The position numbers and the translations under genes were made by a program. DNA of 64,000 nt from Lumnitzera littorea (lineage: Eukaryota > Streptophyta > Magnoliopsida > Myrtales > Combretaceae), in assembly GCA_024138015.1 (NCBI GenBank), contig JAMXBB010000007.1, positions 89,157,349 to 89,221,348 on the forward strand. Reading direction: 5' to 3'. Positions within the stretch are counted from its first letter, which is position 1, and each line of letters begins with the position of its first letter. Shown piece after piece: positions 1-11,269 of this stretch. The notes beneath the pieces were generated by a model that ran no database searches, had not been told where the DNA came from, and saw only the letters and a program-made list of their open reading frames with translations.

Positions 1-313
1 TTTTTTTTTTTCCAAATAAATCTTTTTATTTTTATTTTTTGCTTTTTGGTAATGGTTAGTTGTATCCACTATCTTATGCAAATTACTCACCACCTATTGG
101 GTGGTAAGTAGCCACCTACTTTTATAGGAGGGTTACTACCTGCCAAATTGATTAAGTTGATCCTAATAACTCGAAGCCATAGGAGATCGAGTTAGATGAC
201 TTCTTAAATGTGGTGGTGGTGGCTCAGCCCTTACCTTAGGTAGTTGAAATCTATTGTTCTTTTTTTTTTTTTTCCTTTTTCCTTTTTTTAATATTTTCTT
301 TTCATTTTTAAAT
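1..313. other. T-rich low-complexity sequence, no gene seen
   Basis: Opens with a T homopolymer and has further T-rich runs near 258-285. No reading frame, tRNA or recognisable element end was seen. Confidence 0.5.
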
Positions 314-609
314 TTTTTTTCATTAAATTATTTAATATATATATAATAATATCATTTTATTAAATTAATTATCTTAGACCATTTAGAAGTCTACGCATAT
401 CTTTTACTTAAATATTTACGAGGAGCTATAAAATGTGGATAGAGAAAGTGTAAAAAATGGAATTTTTCATTAAATTAGTTAATATATATATAATAATATC
501 ATTTTATTAAATTAATTATCTTAGACCATTTAGAAGTCTACGCATATCTTTTACTTAAATATTTACGAGGAGCTATAAAATGTGGATAGAGAAAGTGTAA
601 AAAATGGAA
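314..609. repeat. 147-bp tandem duplication, two copies
   Basis: The word CATTAAATTA starts at 321, and a near-identical copy starts at 468. Identity continues through the block ending GTGTAAAAAATGGAA at about 462 and 609. The offset is a constant 147 bp, with only a few differences, so the copy is fairly recent relative to the decayed elements elsewhere. No coding potential. The equality with nucleosome core length is probably chance for a two-copy repeat. Confidence 0.9.
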
Positions 610-1034
610 ACAAATATGTAAAGTGTAATTTATTTTTTCTGTATTTATTTTTTCTCTTTTGAACATAAAGTTAAAAGCTTAAAGATAAGTTTAGTAATTT
701 AGAGTAATATAAGAGTGTTTCAGTTAATTCTTGAACAATCAAATTTTTAAGAAACTTATGTTGTTGCCAAATGTTTTTCAAACCCTTCTTTAACATTTAT
801 AAACATAAAATTTTACTAACATTAGACATTATTTTGGTAAACTCTATATGTTATGTTGATGTAGTAATTAGTAGCTTTGAGCATTGGTGGTGGTGTGAAG
901 TGAAAATAGTGTAAATTATTAGTGTCGTTACTTAATTATTACAATAAATGTTGATGAAGAGTTGGAAAAACCATTTTATATTTTTAAAAGGTGAAGCTTA
1001 TTTTTTCTCATTTTACATTACTATTTCTTGTGGC
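610..1034. other. AT-rich sequence, nothing recognised
   Basis: No open frame, promoter or repeat that I could recognise. It merges into the triplet-rich domain at its right end. Confidence 0.4.
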
Positions 1035-2165
1035 CATTAACCACTACTATCAATAGCAAACCATTATTATTGTATCTTACCCCCATTTACTATTACTACG
1101 AAAGCCATTGACAACCACTAATTTCTCAAAATCATTATAAGAATATTTCACATGATAATGGGTTTGAAATACTTGAGTTTAATAGCTTGTATAATAAGTT
1201 GCACCACTATATTGCAACATCACTATAGTCATCAATTTATTGGCTATATACAACCACCACCATCTTTAGAACTCCATTTGCACAATCATTACTCAACCAT
1301 TACACTATCATCAATATTGCAACATTATGTCATTACCACAACAACTATAATCACACCATTATGTCCCCATCAACAACATCCTTATCAACACTACTACCTC
1401 ACTATTACTACCTCTATATGTCATAAATACCACAACCTTATCACTGTCTTTACCATCAAAACTACTATTAACATTACATTGCCATTGCCAATACAACTTA
1501 ATTAGTAAACCACTTCTGATATAACTACCGTTATATATATAACCATTGTTATATCACTAACCTTATTTTGTCGTCACCATAAAAACTACCACCTAAATCA
1601 TTGCTTGACTAGTACCTCTACCATCACTAACTCACTACTTGTATAACCACTTTCACTTTAATCTTCACACTTCTTAACTCTCATTAAGGAGGTAGGTTAG
1701 GGTGGGGAAGACCCCATCATCACCTTACTACTAATGTCATTGCTACCACAATACCATCATCGTCATTATTATCATGCCATTATTATCAGTTACTATTATT
1801 ACCACTATGTTCGCATTGTTACTATTCATATACCATTACCACCACTGGTTTTCCTTTGTCCCATCACTAGACTATCGTTATCACCATCACCATTGCTACA
1901 GTTAATAATTTACACCAATCTTATCAACATAATAACTACTAGCACCTATACACCACTTATTGTATTACTTATATAATTGCATTACTAGTCCCATTATCAT
2001 TATCCTTAAGACAACAACATCATTACTGCTATCTCATTACTAACATATCACACCATCATTACCTTTTTGTTCATATAACCACTAACATCATTATTCTTAA
2101 TATTGCTACTTTCACTACCATCACTGCTACTAATGTTTTTATTATCATTGCCTACCTCATTGCAT
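1035..2165 (+). repeat. Degenerate triplet-rich domain (ATT/ACC/ATC on + strand)
   Basis: About 1.1 kb built almost entirely from CAT, CAC, ATT, ACC and ACT triplets, with G nearly excluded from the plus strand. It creates accidental open frames at 1152-1505 and 1734-1976 whose products are only H, I, T, Y, P and L-rich text. It reads like an old compound trinucleotide repeat blurred by substitution. The complementary composition begins immediately downstream. Confidence 0.75.
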
Positions 2166-2480
2166 CATTGATTAGTAATGGCTATAACACTTATAGTGCT
2201 AATGATGATGATGAGTTTGCAATGATAATAGCATAAGGGTGAAATAGTCCTAATAGACGGTTGTTGATGGTGTAGCTATGATAATATAGGTGTTGTGGTG
2301 ATTGATTGATAGTGTTGATGATAATAGTTATGGTATGGATGCAATAGCAATGTTGAGGTAGTGGTGGTGGAGATTGATGGTGGTGTTGTTGACGGTTATG
2401 GTAGTAATGGTGTTGATACTAATGGTAGTAATGATGATCATATTATGGTGGTGGTTGTGTTAACAATGACTTGATAGTCG
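2166..2480 (-). repeat. Triplet-rich domain with inverted strand composition (GGT/GAT/AAT)
   Basis: From about 2170 the plus strand switches to GATGATG, GGTGGT, TAATGG and TTGATGG words, the reverse-complement composition of the preceding domain. The two together form a strand switch centred near 2170. No gene seen. Confidence 0.7.
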
Positions 2481-3060
2481 TCACCAAAATGACTATGAGG
2501 ATACAATCATAGTTGTTTATATGGTGATAATGTACTGATAATATAATATTAGTACTTTTAAAGTCTCAACTAAGATTTTAAGATATTAAAAATACTAAAA
2601 TAATATTCTTACTATTAATAACAGTAGTTGAATAAAATTTTCAATTTTCAAGTCATTACGCAATTAATAACACAATAGATAGATACAAGAGTAATATAAG
2701 AATCCAAATAATAGTAAAAAAAATAAAAATAAAATTAAAAATGGTAAAGATATGAAAGTTTTTTTATAATGAAATATTAACACAAAAATTAAGTTATGTA
2801 ATTTTGAAATTTCAAGGCTTTTGATACAATTATTTAATTAATGGAACCATTACTTAAAAATATATCTTAAAGTAAAAAATGTAAAAAGCTACTTTATTCT
2901 AGTATATGTACTTATTCCATTTGTTATTTTAAGACTACCGATAAAGTCTCATAAAAAATCCCGCAAAAGTATACCTAAGAAATATTTATGTACGTGCAAT
3001 TTTCACTTAAGAAATAAATGCAACACGCCTTAAAAACAAAAAAAAAAAAAAAAAATTCTA
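2481..3060. other. AT-rich sequence ending in poly-A
   Basis: No gene seen. An A-rich run of roughly 25 bases with one C lies near 3029-3055. Poly-A tails mark retroposed sequence, but I recognised no LINE or SINE body upstream. Confidence 0.4.
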
Positions 3061-4290
3061 ATGGGGTGAAATCACTCCTGGACCTAGCCTTTGCCCTAAT
3101 AAAACCAAATCTATAAAACCAAGTTTGACTCATCCCATCAACTTTGCTTTTTCTTCTCCTTCCCTTATCTTTCCCTCTCCTTCATTTTCTCTATATTACC
3201 CTAATTTTCCTCTATAAACATCTAATGTAGCCCTCTCCCTTTTCCTACTGCATTTTTCTTTTCTTTTAGCTAAACAACAAGCTTTGACTGTTGACATGTT
3301 ATTTTCACTCCATAGATTGACCGGTAAAGATTACATGGATTTAGACTTCCTGTAGAGTGAAACACCATTAGTGGTGCACTAGAGGTGTTAGAGTTTATTC
3401 CAACATAGCAATTCCAATGCTAAAGTCAATGAAGTGTCAAAGGAAGTAAAAGCTTAAGTGAGAGAGAAGAAGTGAAAAAAGTCCTTTACCTAGGGACTTC
3501 ATCACAGATGAAGCTAGGTTTTACTTGAAGTAGGCTTGGCATAAATCTTAGGTTAGTCCGTCTTGAGCTTAGGTACCTATAGCAACGTAAATGATGAATT
3601 GTGGACCTAATTTCAACCCTTCCGATCTACAACATAGTGCCTTTAGTAAAGAACTTTAAGTTGCTTGACCTAATTGGAGTATTATAATAACCAACCCTGA
3701 TCGTCATGAAATGCTTACACTAGTTATCATTGGAAGACCAGCATTCCCAAAAACAATCAATTTGACAAAAAATCTTTTGCCTACTTACCTCAACATCACT
3801 TGCTAGAAACTGTTATTTGCTAGTGTACTGTCCATTCCCAAGTTAATATGTGTCCCTCTCTTCTCTCATCAGGTACTTGACATATGGAGAATGCAGTTTC
3901 TATGAGGAATACAATATTATCCTTCTCTTTTTGTACTTTGTTTTGCATTTGTGCATTACCCATTGTAGTAAATTAGCTACGTGTTTATAACCCTAATAGA
4001 ACCTAGTATAAATAGTCATTTGTACTTAGCTATAATTAGTCTTTAACCTCTTCAATCAATGAAATTATCTCTTTTCTAAGGGTCTTCTTTAAGCACTTGA
4101 GAGTTATCCTTTTCCTTAGCTCATAGCAATCCTTAAGTAAGGTTGTACAGGCGAGTAACCCTAAATTTTAGATCAGTAAGTCGCATCTAGTAGAGTTGTA
4201 GGGCCGATTGTGCTTAAGCGGTGCATTACATCCATGAATGGCTCATAGATTTGCTTAACTACCACCACCACCACTCCCCCTACCCCCTCC
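3061..4290 (+). repeat. LTR-like non-coding segment with promoter signals
   Basis: A C/T-rich leader (3120-3270) is followed by sequence whose part 3340-3600 resembles 8500-8760: both carry an ACTTCATC...GATGAAG hairpin, then an AGCTTAAGT / GGGTTTTA-like context and a GGCTTG block. A TATA box lies at 4007-4015. The layout suggests part of an LTR or a small non-autonomous element. No ends (TG...CA) or target duplication were identified, so the limits are approximate. Confidence 0.4.
4007..4015 (+). promoter_or_regulatory. TATA box candidate
   Basis: TATAAATAG in a context resembling plant LTR promoters. It is similar to the TATAAATAG at 57,676 inside a recognised LTR. Confidence 0.4.
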
Positions 4291-4468
4291 AATCTCTTTG
4301 GAGATGTATTCGATAAGGAGATTGAGTGCTCAAATGGGATGGGCTCTTAAGGTCCCAAGCCAAGTCATTATATTGTGAGGGAGCTTTTCATAAATGTTTT
4401 CAACCTTTCTCATGATTCGGTGAAATAGAGTCTTGACTTAAAAGGAGTAATGTGGTGAACAAGTTGTT

Positions 4469-4870
4469 GGATTTTTCCCAGGCTTCGACATTGCAAGAGT
4501 ATCTAATGAGGCTTGAAGAACAGAACTAGATTTTTCTTAGGCTTATGTGCCTATCAAGGTAATCAAACGACTTAAGAAGAATGGCAAATTTGTCCTTAGG
4601 CTTATAAGCCAACAAGAGTGATCTAAATAAGGTTAGTGGATTTTTCTTAGGCATAAGTGCCATAAGATTATTCGTACAAACCATATTTTTCTCGTGTATG
4701 AGTGCTACAAGATTATGTGTGTGAATTGAATTTTTCCAAAGCATGGGTACAATGGGATTATCAAAGGAAGTAAGTTTGCTAGGCATTAGCTAGTGTAGGC
4801 TTTCAATGCCTTCACTAAGGTGTTTCCGAGCTTTTGACACATTGGAATTTTTCTTACCTATGATGCTTGA
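4469..4870 (+). repeat. Decayed minisatellite-like array, unit about 45-60 bp
   Basis: Successive blocks start with GGATTTTTC or close variants (about 4469, 4532, 4590, 4639, 4684, 4729, 4845), followed by TTAGGCTTATGTGCC-like text and then AAGA-TATC-like text. Spacing is irregular and copies are much diverged. Similar GATTTTT words continue to about 5330. It resembles in style the 81-bp array in the Tat element at 36.7 kb, but I could not show common origin. Confidence 0.45.
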
Positions 4871-5399
4871 GGGTGTGGGCATTTGATACCTCTAGTATAT
4901 GGAAGTTATTTGGTAGCTTAGGTCCATAGGTTTTTTATGTGGGCATAAACTTGTAGATTGCTAAGGTACACTTTAGCATTTAATAACCGGGCTTAAAGGC
5001 CATGATCCCATGAATTGTCTTGGGTTTCTTTGCCTACAAAGTCTACAACACTTAAGTATTTCAATTTCATGTATAGGTGTTCCTAAGTTAGGCTTAGAGA
5101 CCTAGCTCTTGAGGATCGTCCCAATTTCAATGCCTTAGAATTTTTTTAGTACCTAGAATTTAGCCCCATAAATTATAAGTTGCTAGGCTTTTTTGAGCCG
5201 GGCTTATTGAACTAGCACGTAAGGATCATTGCGGACTTTACTACCTCAGAATTTCCTCAATGCCTAGCTATTTTAAAATTATTCGAGCAATGTGGATTTT
5301 TATTTGTGCAAGTTGGATTTTTATTCGAGGAAGTGCTTCTAGGGCCTCTTGCACCCTCTGCCCCCTTTCCTTCCTCACTCACATTGCCAAAGAGTCAAT
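4871..5399. other. No gene recognised
   Basis: Mixed-composition sequence with scattered GGCTTA and TTTAGTACC words. No frame or element feature that I can support. Confidence 0.35.
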
Positions 5400-7650
5400 G
5401 ATGAGAGTTAACGAATTCATAATATGTTGCATGGCTTAGACATGTAAGAGCACTATGCAGATTTTGGAGTACAACTTCGTCTTAGTTGCCTATTGCGGCA
5501 AGTACCTATTGTCTGGAGCTCAGATTTTGTGCAGTGTTTGTCCACACGAAGAAGCTTGGCCTTGTTGGCCATCTTGAGTTGTGATGTGCCATTTCTCGCA
5601 GTCGAATGCTACAGGTCTTCTCCATCGCTTGACTCATAGAACTAGCATCGAGAGCTATTCATGTAGCTTTCTCGGCATAGGCACGATAGGTCGGGGTACT
5701 TGGGTTAGGCCCGCTTGTAAGGCGGAGTGCATGAAAGCAAGAGCTCGGGTTTACAGCTCGGTGCGGTCAAGTCTAGTTAGTGTTAAGAGCTGATCAAAGC
5801 TTCTTTTTGCTCGTGTCCCGTAACTCGAGGCCTGGCTTGACATACTCTGCTCGTCCAAGTGAAGCTCAGTATTTTCTACCAAAGTTATAGCTTGGGCTAA
5901 CCACGTTATCGGCATTTTTCTGCCGAAGTTAGGACCGCCACTTTAACTCGGCATATTTTTGCCGAAGTTGTGGCTTTTACTTTAGCTCAGTAATGAATTG
6001 AAGGGCGGTTATGGATTGAAGTTCGGTCGCCTGTAGAACTCAGCATTAGACCTTGGCTATGGACTTTAAGCTCACATGAAGCTCGGGTTCCATTCAACTA
6101 TAAGAGTCAGCTAGTGGACTTAACTCGTCCACTATTGGGTTCATGGAGTTCACTTGGCCTCGATGAAGAATTTCAGCAGCTTGGTGACCATGGTGTTTAG
6201 CTCGGTATCCGCAGGAGCTCGGACTTAGGTGGTATCTACCAATAAAGCTCGAGTCAAGGAATTGGTAGGCATGAAATGTCAGTTCCGTGCTTCCACGAAT
6301 GGAGCTGGGATTTTTTTCTGAACTTTCCTACCTTTGCAAGATCGGCCTGGTTGGCGTCTGCCATGGTTAATGGTAGCAGATAAGCTTGAACCACGGTAGA
6401 TGTCAGCAGATGAGCTTGGACTGGTTGCCATTGTAGATTTGTGGGAAGTTGTTGTTGGTCTAGTCCTATCTTGTTGTTCGGTAAAGGCCTGGCTGCAAAA
6501 TGCAGTGGATCTCGGCTGTAGAGGCCTATCATGAATTTTCTATTGCTCGGTTTTGTTTGCAAATTGCAAAGCCATGTTGTGTTGCTCGGTTTGGTGGTCA
6601 TGGATGCTGTACAACAGTTGCTTTGAATCGTCTAAATACAGCTGTTGTTTGGCTCGCACCTGTTTGGAGGCTTCAAGTTCTTGTTCGGCCTAGCTTTAGT
6701 TCGCTTAGGACTTTTGGTTCGTCTCTGTTGTGTGCATTGTTTAACCATGTTAATGGCAGCACTGTTTAGGCATAGCACCGTGGCGAAGCTCGGTATTGTC
6801 AGGTACATGGATAGAGCTCGGTCTTGGCTTTGTGCTCAGTTCAGTTGTCACTGGAGCTCCGTCATGCATTGGTTAGAGGTCGGATTGACGGATTAAGCTT
6901 GCGGGTCCCCGTAAGTGCTCGCTAGTGGGGGTCAGGAAAGGCGATCTGTTGTCGCTCGGCTTTGTGAACTTAATTACTGCCTGACTCGTGGGGTTTGGCC
7001 TCCCTGCTGAAGCTCAGATTTTCGGTTGCGTGAGAGGCTCGGTTGAAACAAAGCTCAGAGATCAGGCCTTTTGCTCTGCCCAAGTAGCTCGGCATGCAAG
7101 TTCTTGTCGTTGTCGGTTGAAGAATGATGCATATACATATAGCAGGTTCTTTGGAGCGAAGCGACCATGGGTGTACCTAATAGTTTAGCCTTTAGTGTAG
7201 CTCGACATCTCGCATTAAGGTCCAACCTTGATGGCTTGGCCTTTAGTAGCGGATGGTCCTGCTCATGTTGGGCTAGGCAATGTATATCAATAGTTGGTAT
7301 TGGGTAATATTGTACATTTTCCAAATCAATGTCAATCTTTATCCATCTGAAGTGCAACTATGGGAAAAGTTGATGTGAACACTTTGCACCGCCAGAGTTT
7401 TGTGTAAGTGATGACGTAACCGTGGTTAATAATGGTACATTGGGCGAAAATGCAGCAAGGAGCTGCTGTTTTGTTCCGCGTAGATGCATAGAACTTCATA
7501 TTGTACTTAGTTCAATATTTAGAACTCGGCTAAATATCCTGCTATGCATAATTCGTGTTCTGCAGTAGTGAGTGAAATCCTTCTCGGGTGGATGCTTGAA
7601 GTTGGGTAATTGGCAGCTTCAAGTTGTCGTAGCTCGATAATTGAGGTCGG
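5400..7650 (+). repeat. AGCTCGG-word island
   Basis: G+C is visibly higher than in the surroundings. The plus strand carries at least a dozen GCTCGG words (hand count) plus many one-base variants (GCTCAG, ACTCGG, GTTCGG, GCTTGG), every 30-150 bp. Several short open frames overlap here on both strands (for example 5581-5793, 6254-6601, 6500-6896, 6988-7357). None resembles a known protein, and they look like by-products of fewer AT-rich stops. A TATA-like site follows at 7702. This may be the U3 or leader of an unrecognised LTR element. Confidence 0.6.
5910..5964. repeat. Two successive CGGCA/TGCCG hairpins
   Basis: CGGCATTTTTCTGCCG at 5910-5925 and CGGCATATTTTTGCCG at 5949-5964. Each is a 5-bp perfect stem with a T-rich loop followed by AAGTT, so they are copies of one short unit. 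Confidence 0.7.
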
Positions 7651-8449
7651 ATCTCAGTTGGAGAGAAGGCTCATCACCTCCAAAAAGACTTCATCTCCTC
7701 TTATATACCACTGAGAATTTGACTTTCACAATCTTTACCTCTCTTCCTTAACATCCGTTTCACCAATTCCGACATCGTCGCCATTGAATCCCCTATGGGA
7801 TCCTTAATGTTCACAACATTCATGGCTACCACAACATTAAACGCCGATTGTAGCTTTAACCTGGTCCTTGTTGTTCTAATAGAAGACTAAGGTTTTTAAG
7901 GTTGTATTCAGTGCCTTCTTGTTGTGTTTGAGTTTGTGCTTGAGCACCAGTTCGACGGCACGTTGCCGTGGAAGTCCGGGATGCGAGAATAGGGGTAAAG
8001 GTTTCCAGCATATTGATAATCTGTGGAATCATAGATGCAATCAAAACTGAGGAAGGAGTATTCTATTTTATTTTATTTTTTGGTTTGGTCCTACTGTTTG
8101 GCTTTCCGTAGCCATTAATTGTGGGAAGGATGAAAATCTTGGACTTAATCATCATGTGGAAAAAGCTTTTTGGTTTTTCTCTTTCGCGCCTTGTCATATA
8201 ATGATAGACCGAAAAAGTTATTGTTGTTGTTGTTCCTATCACGCCTCGTTGGTTAGAATTAGGATTTCATCGAAACTAAATCCGTTGGATCCATATATCC
8301 TCCACAGATATATCCAAATCTCGGGAAGAAATTGATGTGGCGGTGCCATCGCATGATTGGATGTGAAAAGATCAGTACGAATTGATGAGACGAATGAGAA
8401 ATTCGATTCCAAACGTAAAGAAATTGCTAGTACGTGTCATTTTCGCTTC
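7651..8449 (+). other. Promoter-like segment, no coding gene seen
   Basis: CTCCTCTTATATACCACTG around 7696-7712 resembles an LTR TATA region, followed by a C/T-rich stretch. The minus-strand frame at 7856-8044 has no recognisable product. Confidence 0.3.
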
Positions 8450-8539
8450 ATAAATTTGCTAATAGAGATTACTCAGACTTAAGCTTCCTGCAACATAAAT
8501 TTGCCAATAGAGATTACTTGGACTTAAGCTTCCTGCAAA
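8450..8539. repeat. 45-bp tandem duplication
   Basis: ATAAATTTGC starts at 8450 and again at 8495. Both copies run through GACTTAAGCTTCCTGCAA with only a few mismatches. Confidence 0.9.
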
Positions 8540-8760
8540 ATAGAACGTTGTTAGTAGGGTTTGCTCCTATATGAATACTTTAATACTGAAAGATTAAAGG
8601 GAGTAAAACCCTTGATAAGAGAGAATGAGTAAAAAAAATCTTTTACCTAATCACTTCATCTCTTATTTATAGAAGATGAAGTTGGGTTTTAGCTTAAGTG
8701 GGCTTGTTGAGATCTTGGACTTGTTGGTCTTAGGCTCGAGGGCCTATGACAAAAAATGGC
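8480..8760 (+). repeat. LTR-like segment related to 3340-3600
   Basis: Contains ACTTCATC (8653-8660) and GATGAAGT (8675-8682), which form an 8-bp stem whose loop includes TATTTATAG (8664-8672). The copy near 3496-3514 keeps seven of eight stem pairs. It is followed by the TTTTAGCTTAAGTGGGCTTG block, which has a diverged counterpart in the upstream copy. Likely two old copies of one LTR or small non-autonomous retroelement. Confidence 0.45.
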
Positions 8761-10730
8761 CATCACCATCGACCACTTTTAGAATTTAGTTAATACCCTT
8801 TATATTGCCACTATCATTACCATAACAAATTCATCATCAATAATAAAATCACAAAAAAAAAATCGACTCACTAGACAAGCCTCTAACATTTAGAAACTTT
8901 TGCCATAGTAGAAAATTAGCTTACTCTACCACCAACTTTGGGCTACCGTAACTCTTACCCTAGACTATCATTTCATGTACTACTACATCCATAACAACCA
9001 CTTATCTGCATGTACAATCCCAACTCTAATTAACACTATATTAGTATGTAATCTCTCTCTCTAAAGTTCATCAAATCTTGATTTCTAAGTAAAAAAAAAA
9101 AAAAGTATAATCATACTTTTATAAAAAGCTTTGAAATCCCTTAAGTTTGATTTTAATCGAACTTGGTCATTAACTTTGCAAAAGTATGGTACCATGATTC
9201 TTAAATGAAATAAACAATTTAAAATACAATGTGAACAAAGAATCAAAAGAGAACATAGAATTTTAGAATTTACATTAGAAAAAGTAGTTCATGGTAAAGT
9301 TTTGATACAATGATTATTTCTAATTATGGTTGTGGATTATCTTGGAGATATTAATCATTGTGAGCTCCTTGTTAACTATTACAATTATAATGGATCCTTG
9401 TTAACTATTACAATTATAATGGATGAGTCTATAGTAAGTGGGTTCCATAATTTGCTACTTGAAGTGTATTACTTATGTTTAGTGTATAAAGAAAATGGTA
9501 ATTTAGTAGATGATTATGAATAATATGTCAATAAGAATGTGATATGATGATGTAGCATTGATAAGTATCTCCAAATACACGAGTTTTGAGGGTGTCTTTC
9601 AAATGTCGGTTGAAAAATGAAGATACCATGTGGAATTGTCCGATTTGTAATATGCTGAAAGTTGCAGAGCATCTGAACACCTCGATCAGGTCGTCAAAAT
9701 GATGTTTGCATGTTCATCTACCATTTTCTTTTATTTTCGAGGTGTCTAAATGCCTCAACGAAGGCATCTGAACAACACAGCTTGGACTCACCAGGTTTGC
9801 AGGGCCTCCAAATGCCTTGATAAAGCCATCATCCGTACAAGGGGTCTAGGACACATGAAATATTTTAAAGAATAAAAATTACTTTTCTTTTATTAATTTT
9901 ATTCCCTATATATGTGATTTGTTTGTACTAGCTTATGTATGTAAATGACATAAATAAAATATGTATGAATTACCACGTAATTGTAAATTATAGTCATGAG
10001 TTATGAATTTGATTTGATATCCACAACCACCGTCTATATTGCTTAGATATTTATTATCTTTTGTGCAAAAAATTCTTTTGAATGAGTTTATTATCTTGAA
10101 CTGGCTTGATTAAATATTCGAGTTCTAATTGAAAATTGGATTTAAATTGGACGTCTCTTGCACGCTAGAAGGTCATTACCTTTATATGGTAGTGCAAACC
10201 AGGTTGATGTGGGTAGTACTTTGTATTTACAAACTAAGTGATGTAAAGCGTCGTGTGTTGGATGGAGTTAAGAGTCCCTTTTACTATTTAGGGTCTATTA
10301 ATTGGCGAAGTCTAAGGACCCATAGATTTCACGCTAAGAAATCACGGATTATAATTTTGGAATGCTAAGAAATTAATTATAAGTGGAAGATCCATAATCC
10401 TAATTAAAGAGTGTTATATTCTTTAACTTTAGGATGGTTACTCAAAGACCGCACGTGATATTACATTTATATGGTTTACCAATGATAACATATGTTTGGT
10501 GATTTACTTGATATTATGCATGCATAGCCATGAGAGATATTCTTACTCATAAAATGTCAAAGATAATACTCAACCCGTCGGCACATTTGTTCATATTGGG
10601 ATATCACATTACTAAAGTACAACTAAAGGAGTTGCTTCGATGAGTCTTTCTACTCTGATAATGTTAGATCTACTATAAGGTTTTGAGAGAGAGGTTATAG
10701 ATAGCTAACCCAACTTTAGATTTCTTTTTA
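8761..10730. other. No gene; triplet-rich start and LTR-like words
   Basis: 8761-9010 is again CAT/ACC-rich. A 29-bp exact tandem duplication lies at 9366-9423. Near 9660-9830 the words GCATCTGAACACCTCG, AAATGCCTCAACGAAGGCATC and AAATGCCTTGATAAAGCCATC recur, a pattern seen in some plant LTRs. The plus frame 10,129-10,368 has no recognisable product. Confidence 0.35.
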
Positions 10731-11269
10731 TCTATGTTACTATTATTATTATTAAGTTCTAGATGGTAGAAAAATATGTACTAGAAAAAACAACGTTGGA
10801 GACTTAGGTCATCCTTAAATGAAAATATGTAGCGTAAGCACTTTACGTTTATTTTAAGTATGACTTCATTTTGTTATCAAATGTAGTTTAGAAGCCTTAT
10901 GAGTGGTCAATAGGATTTAGGGTGAAAAAAATGGATTCCTCCCCTTATGGTGGGTTATCATAACTATAGTTGCCAATAGAAAGTAACAACACTAATGTAA
11001 TATAGTGATAGGAATGATAGTAATAATTTAACAATATAGATGTGACAATAATAATGGTTTATACGATGCTAGATATGATGGTATTAGGAGAAATAGTAAA
11101 GCAGTGTCCCCTTTCATGGTAGTGGAAGCAATTATTGCAAAGAGATGGTATGTTATAGTGGTACTATTATGGCTATGATGATGGTACCAATGTTATAATA
11201 ATTTTGGTGGTATAGGGATGAATTATGGAGGTGATGTAGTTTTGCATGCTATTAAATATTATTAAGGTT
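10731..11269. repeat. Triplet-rich (GGT/GAT/AAT) sequence
   Basis: ATGATGG, GGTGGT and AATAATGG words dominate the plus strand, with the same polarity as 2166-2480. The composition resumes after an intervening dispersed repeat, at 11,930-12,310. Confidence 0.5.

Noticed and set aside
1152..1976. Two open frames of 117 and 80 codons
   Set aside because: Products are strings of H, I, T, Y, L and P that come directly from the ATT/ACC/ATC triplets. No domain, and the stop-poor state is a composition effect.
4526..4786. Minus-strand frame of 86 codons
   Set aside because: Lies in the decayed minisatellite; the repeated product segments mirror the DNA repeat.
5581..7357. Cluster of open frames on both strands in the G+C-richer island
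   Set aside because: Overlapping frames on both strands with no recognisable motif; expected where stop codons are rarer. No splice or codon evidence for a host gene.
10129..10368. 79-codon plus frame
   Set aside because: No recognisable domain; surrounding text looks like LTR or spacer.
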